Positions 40,401 to 51,203 of a stretch of DNA of 64,000 bases are shown in pieces. The position numbers and the translations under genes are program-made. The notes under the pieces were generated by a model. That model ran no database searches, was not told the origin of the DNA, and worked only from the letters and a program-made list of their open reading frames with translations. This DNA comes from Corynespora cassiicola (lineage: Eukaryota > Ascomycota > Dothideomycetes > Pleosporales > Corynesporascaceae), in assembly GCA_022059125.1 (NCBI GenBank), contig JAEUWY010000023.1, positions 682,001 to 746,000 on the forward strand, given 5' to 3'. Position 1 is the stretch's first letter. Each line of letters starts with the position of its first letter.

Positions 40401-43400
40401 GTCCAGACGGTGATGATGGCTCGTTCCTGTTGGTGGGTTTCATCGAAACTCACCATGACCAAGTGGCGAGCATCATTGACCAGATCGATCAAGAGATGAC
40501 AGATCGGGTTCCCATATACATGATCCCTTCAAGGATCTTTCACATCCAGGAGCTTCCCCGATTAATCAACGGTAAACTTAACCGGAGAGAGCTGCGGCAG
40601 ATCGGAACTCGCATGTATCAGGAGCAAGGAGGTGCATCAGCCAAATCAACGTCGAGTCGCGCCCCTGAAACAGAGGCCGAGAAGGTTCTTGCGGGACTCT
40701 GGGCTGAAGTACTGGGCTTTGATGATCCCATAGGGGCTGAAGACCATTTCTTCAGACTCGGTGGCGACTCAGTCAAAGCCATGAGATTATCCGGTGCTGG
40801 ACGGAAGCAAAATATCATTCTCAGTGTCGCCAGTATTATGATGAAGCCCCGACTTTCCCACATGGCATTGGAAATGAAGGCTCCCGATGGAAGAGAAAAT
40901 ATGGCAGTGGAAGCATTCTCCTTGGTCAAACACAGTGGCAGTGGGGCTCTCTTCCGCGCCAAGTTGGCGAGAGAGACGGGCGTCACAACGGAGCTCATCG
41001 AGGATGCCTACCCTTGCACACATTTGCAACAAGGCCTTTTTACCGCTTCCTTGAGGCAGCCTGGTGCCTACGTTGCGCGATGGATCGTAGATATCGGTTC
41101 GCCGGCCAACATCAACCGATGGAAGGAGGCGTGGCACTCTGTCATCAAGGCCCACCCCATTCTGCGGACCAGGTTTTTTCAGTTGGAAGGCCTTGACCTG
41201 ACCCAGGTCGTAATCAACCCGCAGCACAAGCCCGACTGGCACGTTTCTCCAGACTTGAATGACTACATCACGCAAGACCGCAAAGCTCCAATGGGGCTAG
41301 GAGATCCGCTCATCAGATTTGGCATCGTGGCAGACAGCTCCCTTGTCTTCACCGCGCACCATGCGATATACGACGGAGTTTCGTTACGCTTGCTGGCAAA
41401 CGCCGTGTCAACTGCTTATCAAGGCAATCCTGTGCCCAGCCCTCCACCCTACAACCATTTCATCAAATGGCTTTCTAGCCTCGACCAATCCGCTTCTGAA
41501 GCATTCTGGACCTCGTATCTCGAAGGAGCCTCGACGCCCACTTTTCCGCCGACTGCCGCCCCAAGTCACACCCTCAATGCCAACAGTGTCGTGGAGCGTG
41601 AATTCTCCCTACAGAGGAAACACGATTCCAATTTTACGACCGCCACACTCCTTCAGGTGGCTTGGGCAATCCTACTTGGTCGATATGGCGAATCGCTGGA
41701 TGTTGTGTTCGGCCTCACCCAGTCGGGCCGCTCCGCTCCCTTACCCCAGATTGAGGAAATGACTGGACCCACAGCCACTACTGTACCTGTGCGTGTCCAG
41801 TTGGCTGGTGGTGCACAGACAGTGGTTGAGATGCTCCAACGTGTTCAGGAGACAAGTACACAAATGATTTCGCACCAGTATGCCGGCCTACATAAGATTA
41901 GTCGTGTATCCTCTCACGCAAAAGCGGCATGTGCGTTCCGTACTTTGATTCAACTCCATGCAATAGAGGATAAAGGAGATGGCAATAGCACGGAAGCTGG
42001 CCAAGATACATTCGACTTTTTGAACAGTGTTCACGATGAAGACAATGTTGGCAGCTTCCATGTCTATCCACTCGCTGCTACATGTACTTTCAGCGAAAAG
42101 AACATCCATGTGCAAGCTATCCACGATCCCGTCCTGCTTAGTCCTTTCCAGATGCAGCGGATGCTGGGACAGCTCGAACATATTCTTTGCCAACTGTCCA
42201 ACGTGGACTCAACCATAACGGTTCGAGACGTTGATTTAGTCAGCGAGGATGACCGTACCCTACTGCGCCAGTGGAACCTCAGCTGCCCGACTGTTGTGGA
42301 GAAATGCCTTCACACTCTGTTCGAGGAGCGAGTCGCAAATCACCCAGAGCGCGCTGCCCTCCGCACGACCTCAGGTATCTTGACCTTTGCAGATGTAGAG
42401 AGGTTTGCCAACCGCGTAGCACACACGGTGCGCCGACAACTTCAGGGCAGTGGACAAACCTTCATTCCGATGTGTTCTGAAAAGTCCGTCTGGGCCGTGA
42501 TAGGAATGCTCGGCATTCTCAAGGCCGGGTATGCATTTACCTTGATGGATCCCAGTCAACCAGACGACCGATTGCGCAGTGTTTTGGAAACTATAGGAGC
42601 CAAAGTTGCTTTGGTTTCGTCATCTGTAGCACTTAAATTTTCCACTTTGGTCAACTCGGCCATTACAATCGACGCCTCAACAGTTGAGGCAATGGAGGAC
42701 TTGGGGGAGCAGAGCAGCACCGATCCACATGCTCCCGCATACGCATTGTTTACTTCTGGCAGCACAGGTGAGCCTAAGGGTTGTGTGATCGAGCATTGCA
42801 GTTTCGCATCCTCAGCACATGGGCATACCGCTGCCTTCCAAATCAATGCTGACACTTGTGCGCTCCAATTCGCCTCATACACCTACGGCGCGGCACTCAT
42901 CGAGACCTTGACAGTCCTCCTTGCGGGCGGCTGTGTATGTATCATTTCCGAGGAAGAACGCGCAACCAAACTCATCGAATGCATCAACAGACTCGAGATC
43001 AACTGGGCTGTCCTAACGCGGTCCTCACTCGAGCTTTTGGGCGGCCCAGAGTCCGTTCCCAAGCTGAAGACGCTCGTCACTGCTGGGGAACCCCTTTCCG
43101 CTGACGCCGTGGCGAAATGGGCTTCTAGGCTTTCCCTCTTGCAAGGCTACGGCCAGGCGGAAACGTCAGTCGTGTCGACTTTGACGACTCCCATGACACC
43201 CTCTTCGAGCCCAAGAAACGTCGGTAGCTGCGTGTCCGGTCATGCGTGGGTCGTGGAGCCCGACAACCATGAGAAGCTCAGCCCTGTTGGTGCCGTCGGC
43301 GAATTGCTCATCGAAGGACCGCACGTGGGCTCTGGGTATATCAACAAGCCAGAGACCACGGCCGCAGTATTTGTGGCAAAACCATCTTGGTTAGATTCCA

Positions 43401-46400
43401 TGGAACCTGCCGAAGTTCAGCCCCGGGCGCAGCGATTATACAAGACCGGCGACATGGTGCGTTGGTGCTCCGATGGGACGCTTGAATATGTCGGCCGCCG
43501 GGACACACAGGTCAAAATTAACGGTCAGCGCGTCGAGCTAGGCGAGGTTGAGAGCCTCCTGCGCGAGCTGCTGGCTGACCAAGGCATTACCGACGTCGCG
43601 GTGGACCTCGTTCAGGCTGAACACGGTGGCAACAAGAAAAAGGGCAACCTAACCGCTTTTCTAGCCTTTGGCAGCAGCTCCAGTCTGTTTGATGCTCAGA
43701 AGAAGCTAGAAAGTGCGATCCAAGGTTTGCCGGAGAAGCTTTCGAAGTCTCTGCCCCGCTTTATGATACCCAATGTCTTTCTACCTCTACAGGGGCTGCC
43801 TCTAACAGCATCGAAGAAGATTGACCGGAAGATGCTGCGCAAAATCGGTACCGAGTTGAGACAATCTCAAGTTGACACTACCAAGGGAGGAAAAGATCAG
43901 TTCAGCGACATGGAGCGCCGGCTCATAACGCTCTTGCGATCAATACTCGAGACAAAGGACGAACTCAGCATTGATAGTAATTTCGTGGAACTCGGAGGCG
44001 ACTCTCTTGATGCGATGATGCTCGTGTCGTCGGCGCGGCGTGAAAACATCGAACTAAGTGTTGCAGACATATTCAGACACCCCAGACTCGCGGACATGGC
44101 GCTCACTGCGAAAATCATTGAAGGTGATTCATGGGATCAGCCAGCTCCGTTCTCTCTTATGGCAGGAAACTCGTCTGCCATCGTTATTGAGGCAGGCAAG
44201 GCCTGTGGCATCGAACCAGATGCCGTAGAAGACGTCTATCCCTGTACTCCCCTTCAGGAAGGCCTGATGGCGCTATCAAATGTGGAGCAAGGGGCCTATA
44301 TGGCTCAGCACGTCGTTGCGGTGTCTCCAGAGGCGGATTTGGACCGAATGAAAGCTGCCTGGGCGCAGGTTGTGCAGGAAACACCCGCACTACGTACCCG
44401 CATTATCCAACCGATTGCTGGCGGAGGTCTGCTGCAAGTTGTGGTCAAGGAGCCGCTGGCTTGGTCTTCTGCAGAAAGCCTGCAGGGCTACATTCAGACA
44501 AAGAGAGAGGCAGCAAATTCACTGGGCGACCGCCTCAGTGAGCATGCCATCATCGTCGATGGTGGAAAGACGCTCATGGTATGGGTGTGTCACCATGCTA
44601 TCTTCGATCGTTGGGCCTGGAAGGTCATAATGAAGAGATTGGATGATATTTATAATGGACTTGACCTGGCCCCACCACCTTCTTACAGCCGCTTCATCCA
44701 GCATCTCCAGGAAATTGATATGGATGCTGCCAAGAAATTTTGGACCGGTTATCTTGAAGGCGCAGAAAAGACAGTCTTCCCTCCGTGGCCTCCATCCATT
44801 CGCACACCACAGCCTACCAGTCTTGCAGAGCACCGCATAACTGTCTCCCGAACCACGAAGTCCAGCCAGTCCGTCACAATCTCTAGCATATTACAGGCTG
44901 CATGGGCATTGCTTGTCTCCCAGTATGCGGAGACTGAGGACCCCGTCATTGGATTAACCCTCTCAGGAAGAACGGCGCCCGTCTCCGGCATTCAGGAGAT
45001 GGCTGGTCCAACTATTGTCACCATTCCGCTTCGCTTCCGGATGGATCCTGGCCAACAAGCCAGTGAGCTTTTTCTTCATGCTCAGGATGTGGTTCTTAAG
45101 ACAGCGTCAACACAGCATATCGGCCTACAAAATATTCAACAGCTCAGCCCAAGCGCACGCGCAGCCTGTTCTTTTGATAGCCTGCTATTGATCCAACCAC
45201 AAGTGAAGGGCGACGACCTCGTTGACAGTCCATTCCTACACGGCGCCGAACCCGAACTGTTCTCTTCATTTAATAGTTATGGCCTACTCCTCCATTGTGA
45301 GCTCATCGCTAGTGGGATCCACGTCCGATCTTTGTTCGATCCCCGTATCATCGAGCCCATGCAGGTACAACGAATGTTGTTCCAGCTAGACCATGTCATG
45401 CAACAGCTTTGCAATAGAGAAAACCTGCTCATTGCGGACATCGAATTCACTAGCCCACAGGACAAACAGGAAATCCAGCGCTGGGGCAGCTCCAACGGGT
45501 TTGACGACTCCTGCATTCACACTCTCATCGAAAGGCATGCTGCGCTTCGCCCTGATGCTCCTGCCATCTGCTCATGGGATGGAGAGCTATCCTATGGCGA
45601 ACTTGATACTATGGCCTGCAGCCTTGCCGCTTATTTGCGACAAAAGATCGGCTCCGGATCCCACACAGTCATACCACTCTATTTTGAAAAGTCCATGTGG
45701 ACACAGGTCGCCATCCTAGGCGTACTCAAAGCAGGCTATAGCTTTGTCATGCTCGATCCAGCTCATCCCATGAACAGAATCCGTTTAATATGCGCCAAAG
45801 TTGACGCTCAGGTCGCCATCGTCTCCAAGGGCTTCTCCCAGCGTTTGTTGAATGTGGTTGACGATCTTATCGTCCTTGACCACGACTTGGCGAACGGGCT
45901 CTCGACTGGCACCGCTTCTAACATTCGTACAAACCCCAGAGACGCCGCATATGTTATTTTTACGTCGGGTAGCTCAGGAGAGCCCAAGGGCGTGATAGTT
46001 GAGCACAGGTCGTTTGCAGCTGCGGCCCGCGGTATGGCTGCCCGCGTCCCTATTGACGGCGAAACACGCACCCTTCAGTTCGCTTCGTACAGCTTTGGTG
46101 CTGCATTGATGGAGATAATGGTTACACTTATTGTGGGCGGGTGTGTGTGCGTCCTTTCCGACGAAGAGCGCATGGACGCCGTCTCCCAGGCCATGAACGA
46201 GCGACGCGTGAACTGGGCATTTCTAACACCATCCTTTTCTGGAATCCTGAACCCGGATATCGTTCCATTGTTGAAGACGCTTACGCTTGGTGGTGAAGCA
46301 GTCAATCCAGAGCAGCTGCGCGTATGGGCTGACCGTGTTAACCTCTTCACTCTTTACGGCTCTGCAGAACAGAGCGTCATTTCTCACGGCTCGCAGCGTC

Positions 46401-48871
46401 TGTCTCTCCACAGCAACAGTAACGAGATCGGTTTGCCATTCTCTGGAAATAGGGCTTGGATCGTTGACGCGAAGAACGGCAGTAGACTGCTACCAATTGG
46501 CGCTGTTGGAGAACTGGTGATAGAGGGTCCGGTTGTCGCACGCGAATACATGCACGATCCAGACAAGACGCGCGCCGCCTTCCCTGCCAGCTTCCCTTGG
46601 CGATCAGCCTACCCAGGAATGGCCGAAAGATTCTATAAGACAGGTGACTTGGTCAAGTATGGCTCCAAAGGCGAGATCCTCTACGTCGGACGCCGCGACG
46701 GGCAGATCAAGCTTCGTGGCCAGAGGATCGAGCTCGGCGAGATTGAATACCACCTTAAGCGTGTTGTAGCGTCGCCTATTTCCGCTCTGAGCGTCGAGGT
46801 TGTCATTCCTCAAGGGGAGAAACCTGACAAAGCTGTGCTGGCAGCCTTTATCGCCCTGGGTGCCGACTACGACGGTGAAGACAACATTGACATACCAAGC
46901 TTCACGAACAGGAAAATTCTCGCGGCCAGGCTTGGCGAAGTCGAAAAAAAACTCACAGGAGTGCTACCCTCCCACATGGTTCCGCGCATCTTTTTCCCAT
47001 TGAGAACCCTTCCTCTCACCGTTTCGGGCAAGGTGAGCCGGAGAATACTACGGGAAATGGGTGCCCGGATACCGACCGCGCAGTTCTCAGAACTCTCACT
47101 CAGGGCAACAACGAAGCGCCCGCCATCCACTCCCATTGAGAAAACACTCCAGATGCTTTGGAGCCAAGTTTTGTCCTTAGACCTCTTAGACATCAGCGCT
47201 GACGATTCGTTTTTTGATGTCGGCGGCGACTCCCTAAGCGCCATGCGACTGTCTGCAGTAGCGCGGGAAGCAGGCCTCGACCTTCGTGCTGCTGACATCT
47301 TTACAGGGCCTGTGCTATCTGCGATGAGTGAGAAATGTTGCCAGGCACAGGAGAGTAAAACGATCTACAGCCCCTTCTCGACTTTGCAAAATATGGATAA
47401 CTTGGATACCTTTATTCAAGAGCACATCGCACCATGCGTCAATGTCCACCCGTCGATGATTGAGGACGTGGCGAGGGCGACAGATCTACAAGCACAGATG
47501 GTTGCAGCTTCTCAGATGAAGGATCAGTACACGGTTTACTACATGACATTAGATCTTGTGGGTGAAATTAACTCGGAGAGGTTGAAAGAAGCATGCAGGA
47601 AGGTTGTTGCGCACTACCCCATGCTCCGCACCGTTTTCGTCTACTACAAGCGACAACTATTCCAAGCCATTATTCGCTCTCCAACCGTTGAGATAGAAGA
47701 GCACATCGTCAACGCAGACATTGAGGATGCTAGCGCCAGTCATGTCTCCCGCGACAAACAGCGCAGCTCTACCATTACCCAACAAGGCGTTCGCTTCGCC
47801 TTGCTCAAATCCGAGGCAGGAAGCCGCCTTCTCATCCGCCTTCCTCACGCTCAATACGACGCAATCTCGCTCCCGCTTATTCTCTCCACTCTGAGCACCT
47901 TGTATACCCAACCGGACACTCCCCTTCGACCTTCTCCGCCTTTCTTCGCCTTTCTCCACGCCGTCCAATCCACCCAAGTTGCTGCAAGGGAATTCTGGCA
48001 AGCAAAGCTCTCCGGCGCCCGTATGACCGATATAATCCTCCGCCCAGTAGCAGGCGAAGAAAGCGGCTCGCTCCCACCTGCACACCCGCTCACATCGACG
48101 CTAAACCGCTACATCTCTGCACCGCCGCTAGTCGAAAACCGCGCCACTAGCCACACCTTCACCACCGTGCTAAAGGCTGCTTGGGCTGCGACACTAGCCT
48201 CCTTGTCATCATCATCAGCGTACACCATCAACAAAAAAGATATGGATGATGACGCAATCGTTTTCGGTGAGACGCTAGCGAACCGTATGGTCCCGATGGA
48301 CGGCGTCGACGCTATTGTTGGGCCTTGTCTGACCACGGCGCCAGTCGTTGTGCAACGTAGATCGCTCAATACCAGCAAAATGGACCTCTTGGCTGCTGTT
48401 GCGAAGCAGGCGCGTGAGGCTGTGGCGTATCAGAATGTCAGCTTTGAAGATTTGGGATTACGGGGAGGGGCCAAGCGATTTAGCTCGACAGTGGCACATA
48501 TGGACTTGGAGGCAGTGAAGTTATTCCAAGACGAAGGTGGCCCGGCCGAGGCAGTTGGGTTCAAGGGCGACTTTGGTGAGGGTGTGGAATGTAACAAAGT
48601 TGGCTGGCTGGGTGGCGCGTGGGATTCGGCAGACGTAGCAGTCGAGACCACACCAGTGGTTGGTGGAAGGGATGCTCATGTTGGAGTCAGGGTCGTCTTG
48701 CACTTTTGTGAAGAGGTAGTCCCCAGTAAGGTGGCGGAAGCGATGGTGAATAGGCTGTGCGAGTATCTCGAGGCACTATGGGGATGTGGTGGCGATAGCG
48801 ATGGTGGTGATGTTAGATTGGTTTTGAAGGAATTTCCTGGAGTACATCTTCCACTTTCATATAGAGTTTAG
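31170..48871 (+). CDS. Five-module non-ribosomal peptide synthetase (A-T-E-C-A-T-C-A-T-C-A-T-C-A-T-CT)
   Basis: Exons 31170-31395 and 31464-48871 (68-nt intron with CTAAC branch site) give 5,877 residues. TSGSTG cores of the A domains lie near residues 167, 1705, 2776, 3838 and 4908 (the last reads TSGSSG); LGGDS-type carrier serines near 575, 2110, 3176, 4254 and 5330 (the last VGGDS). An epimerase follows T1 (HHLVTD near 762). Condensation active sites are NHVLIDG (1236), HHSVYDG (2312), HHAIYDG (3374) and HHAIFDR (4452), then a terminal PHAQYD (5536). There is no starter C, methyltransferase, thioesterase or reductase domain. Adenylation domains 4 and 5 have Gly where Asp235 binds the alpha-amino group. 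I prefer the ATG at 31170 over that at 31104, since conserved sequence starts soon after. Expected product: a macrocyclic pentamer with a D-residue first; identity unknown. Confidence 0.95.
34510..37690 (+). other. NRPS module 2: C2-A2-T2
   Basis: C2 follows the E domain, so should accept a D-donor. Its active site is NHVLIDG: the first His of HHxxxDG is Asn but the catalytic second His remains. A2 code D-A-M-M-I-G-G-V-F-K shares seven of ten positions with the bacterial valine code DAFWIGGTFK, a weak hint of a branched aliphatic residue. Confidence 0.8.
37740..40890 (+). other. NRPS module 3: C3-A3-T3
   Basis: C3 has HHSVYDG. A3 code D-I-T-L-A-G-G-V-W-K keeps Asp235, so an alpha-amino acid; the side chain is not predictable. 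A7, A8 and A10 cores are intact (YKTGDL, RGQRVELEDVE, NGKLNRR). Confidence 0.8.
40930..44110 (+). other. NRPS module 4: C4-A4-T4, A domain without Asp235
   Basis: C4 has HHAIYDG. In A4 the usual FDAS reads YGAA, so Asp235 is Gly (codon 42887-42889, residue 3884). Code G-A-I-L-V-A-G-V-V-K. The catalytic Lys517 equivalent remains in SKKIDRK. The domain looks active but for a substrate without an alpha-amino group. Confidence 0.8.
44150..47340 (+). other. NRPS module 5: C5-A5-T5, A domain without Asp235 and altered C motif
   Basis: C5 reads HHAIFDRW, Arg in place of the Gly of HHxxxDG. A5 has FGAA (Gly at 46097-46099, residue 4954) and code G-A-M-L-T-G-L-V-I-K. Remaining cores (YKTGDL, RGQRIELGEIE, SGKVSRR) are intact. 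Confidence 0.8.
47380..48871 (+). other. NRPS terminal condensation-like (CT) cyclisation domain
   Basis: Fungal CT domains carry SHxxxDx14Y and release products by macrocyclisation. Here the segment at about 47841 reads PHAQYD followed by exactly 14 residues and Tyr, so only the first Ser is changed to Pro. The protein ends about 340 residues later without a thioesterase. Confidence 0.8.
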
Positions 48872-49265
48872 ATACCATAGATCTGGTTTCTTTTAATAGA
48901 TTTTATTTATTTCTCAAGCTAGCTCGTCTGTGAGCAGACTTTTATTTTCTAATACTACATGCTTGTTTTGCTCCAACTAGTTTAATATAATAAGAGGAGC
49001 TTTATTTATCGAAAAACTTGTTCAGTTCCTGCCCCATGGAACTACGAAGTCCTTGCACAGCACGATGTTAGTCTAGCACAAGGCATCGCTGTACTACCGT
49101 TACCCCCCTAGCGCAGATACTTAGCGTAGCCTTATAACAGCTAAATAGTATAATGCCAAATTTATTAAATAATAACGTCCTTCGGCTTAGTATCTATATG
49201 CTTCGTCATCATATCATGAATATGAACCCTAGCGGAAGCCAGGCAGCCGGTGCATTGAGGTACTA
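48872..49265. other. Convergent AT-rich intergenic region
   Basis: 3' regions of the NRPS and the regulator-like gene. Nothing else seen. Confidence 0.55.
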
Positions 49266-50826
49266 CTACGTGGAAACCCTACTGAGTTGCCCTAGCTGCA
49301 TGAAAATCTTTTGACCGGGTTCATCATGAATGCATCGTATCCAGACCAAGCGTTTCAAAATTGATCTCATCGTATCCCAAGATTTATCGCCCACTAAAGT
49401 GTGCCATGATTGCGATATCCAGGGCTCGGTAACATCAAAAACTGCTATGACACTCATAAACAATACCCAAGTTAACATTATCCGCATCCCTTGGGTAGTA
49501 GCCCTTGTTGATTTAAGGATGATTCGAAGTTGAGATGCCAAGTGTGCATGTGGCATCTTTCTCGTCGGCAGCCTGAAGGTAGTTGTCAGGGCTGCAAGCA
49601 TACCGAGGCGTAGGCACTCTGCGATGCCAGATCCAAGTTCACCTTGAAGAGCAAGTAAGCGGCTTTGAAGCGAATGGACCGCATTTTGGAATAGGTGGGC
49701 ATCCATTTTCGTCCCCTGTTCTTCATTATCGTTGATGAGATTGGCTAGGCACTGGAGATCTTTGTATATGCCAGCTAGTTTTGGCCATGTGGCAATGTCG
49801 ATGGACATGGAATCAGCGAGTGCAGAAGGCACGGGCTGGCTTCCTCGAAAATAAGGTTCCCAGGATACTGGACTGGAAAAGAACATAGGTTTACATCCAC
49901 TGCTCAGACACCACGAGAGCTCAATCCTGAAGCCATGAGTCGCAATCTAAAACGGACAGATGTGGTGCTTACCTTTCGATTTTAAAGTATGTCTTTGGAT
50001 TACCGATAAGATACTGACGTCCACCGCGAAGTTGCACGAGCTGCCGAAGCCCTCCAATATGGGCACTAACAGCATCAAGATCCTGAAACATGGTGGCTAC
50101 AAATGCAAGCGTCATTACTATGATAAGGATCGTATCCGTTTTGTATCCTTCAGTCTCAGAAAGCTTCTTATTGACATATGAAAGAGCTTTATTCAGATAT
50201 TGCACTGTCAACGCAGTGGGTTGTTGATGTAGCACGAAGTCGTCAATCGCGCAAGTGGTGAAGAGTGTAATATGAACGAATCCGGCGTCTTGAGAAAGCC
50301 ATCGCACATAGTCTTCGACCTTGTGTAGATCAATGCACCTTTCTACAGGATAGAGCAGATTACTGGTGGCGCTTATCGCAAGTACTTTAGGTGGTCAGCG
50401 GATGTTTTCACTGTTAATGCACCATGCTGCTAGTGCTGGTAAAAACGCGGAGATCATAAAAGCGCCTTGGTGCACTAATCGGGAAAAAATGTTCCACTCT
50501 CTTGAGCAACCAATGATGCCCCTTTGGAATATGTTGTTGTTGTACCAGTCGAAAGCTCACTTACTCTTGAAAAGAATTTGTCTGGAGCGGTCATCCACCG
50601 TAGTCGCAAAATGCACGCATGCAAGGTCCGAGGCCGGAGCCCGTACGATGACTTGCTCTTCGGCTGCCGCCATGCGATTCTTTTGCTGCTTCTCGCGTCT
50701 TTTCGATCGGCGCGAATCGATTCGCACGTTCCTGCCTCTCATCGAGTGACTACGGACCCTTGTCAGGTCTTCTCGGCTCGGCCGGCCTGATCCATCTTCC
50801 AAGACAAATGCAAACTTATCCGGCAT
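49266..50826 (-). CDS. Fungal-specific transcription-factor-like protein (Fungal_trans_2 type) lacking a zinc cluster
   Basis: Exons 50826-50565, 50498-50412, 50342-49973 and 49872-49266 join to 441 residues. The N-terminus FAFVLEDGSGRPSREDLTRV, then RSHSMRGRN and a basic RRSKRREKQQ stretch, is typical of a group of Pezizomycotina proteins with a Fungal_trans_2/DUF3468 domain and no Zn2Cys6 motif. The remainder is helical, including GGLRQLVQLRGG, a hallmark of that domain. I see no CxxC-type cluster in any exon nor in the 377 bp upstream. Exon 2 (87 nt) and its splice sites were found by reading frame and family pattern, so are the least certain part. It is divergent from the SDR and convergent with the NRPS, which makes it the best local candidate for a pathway regulator. 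Confidence 0.78.
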
Positions 50827-51203
50827 AACTGGTGGGAAGATGGTGACCAAAAGATTATCTGTTTTGAGACGTTTGGAAGATGACTAGGTGATCGTCTTCC
50901 ACGGCACTTAGGTGCCACTCTCGCTTCGGGTCCTGGCGCCAGACCACAGTATTCGCTGCTTTCGGCCTAGCGAATCCTGTGCTATACTGCTTTCGGAAGA
51001 GAGCTTACTGGAACCCTTCAAAGCGTGAGGATGAGATAAATCCAGCCCTTCATTATCTGTCCGCGATTCTTACAGGAGTCCGGACTTAACGGGAGTCAAA
51101 TTCCCGCCGTATATATATATATACTGAAGAGTCAACCGTAAAGAACTTCATAATTCTGTGATCATTTCATTGTAAGCTTGCAATTCTCCAAACTAGGAGC
51201 AAG
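50827..51203. promoter_or_regulatory. Divergent promoter between regulator-like gene and SDR
   Basis: It contains an inverted repeat GGCAC-TTAG-GTGCC (50903-50916), a perfect palindrome CTGGCGCCAG (50933-50942) and a TATATATATATA tract near 51111-51122, placed about 80 bp before the SDR start. The two palindromes lie 16 bp apart, nearer the regulator start. Confidence 0.5.

Noticed and set aside
34642..48703. Many antisense and alternate-frame ORFs of 60-244 codons within the NRPS
   Set aside because: All lie opposite or across strongly conserved NRPS domains and have no domain of their own.
50827..51203. Search for a Zn2Cys6 exon upstream of the regulator-like gene
   Set aside because: No Cys-rich open stretch in the right frame is present in the 377 bp before the divergent SDR.
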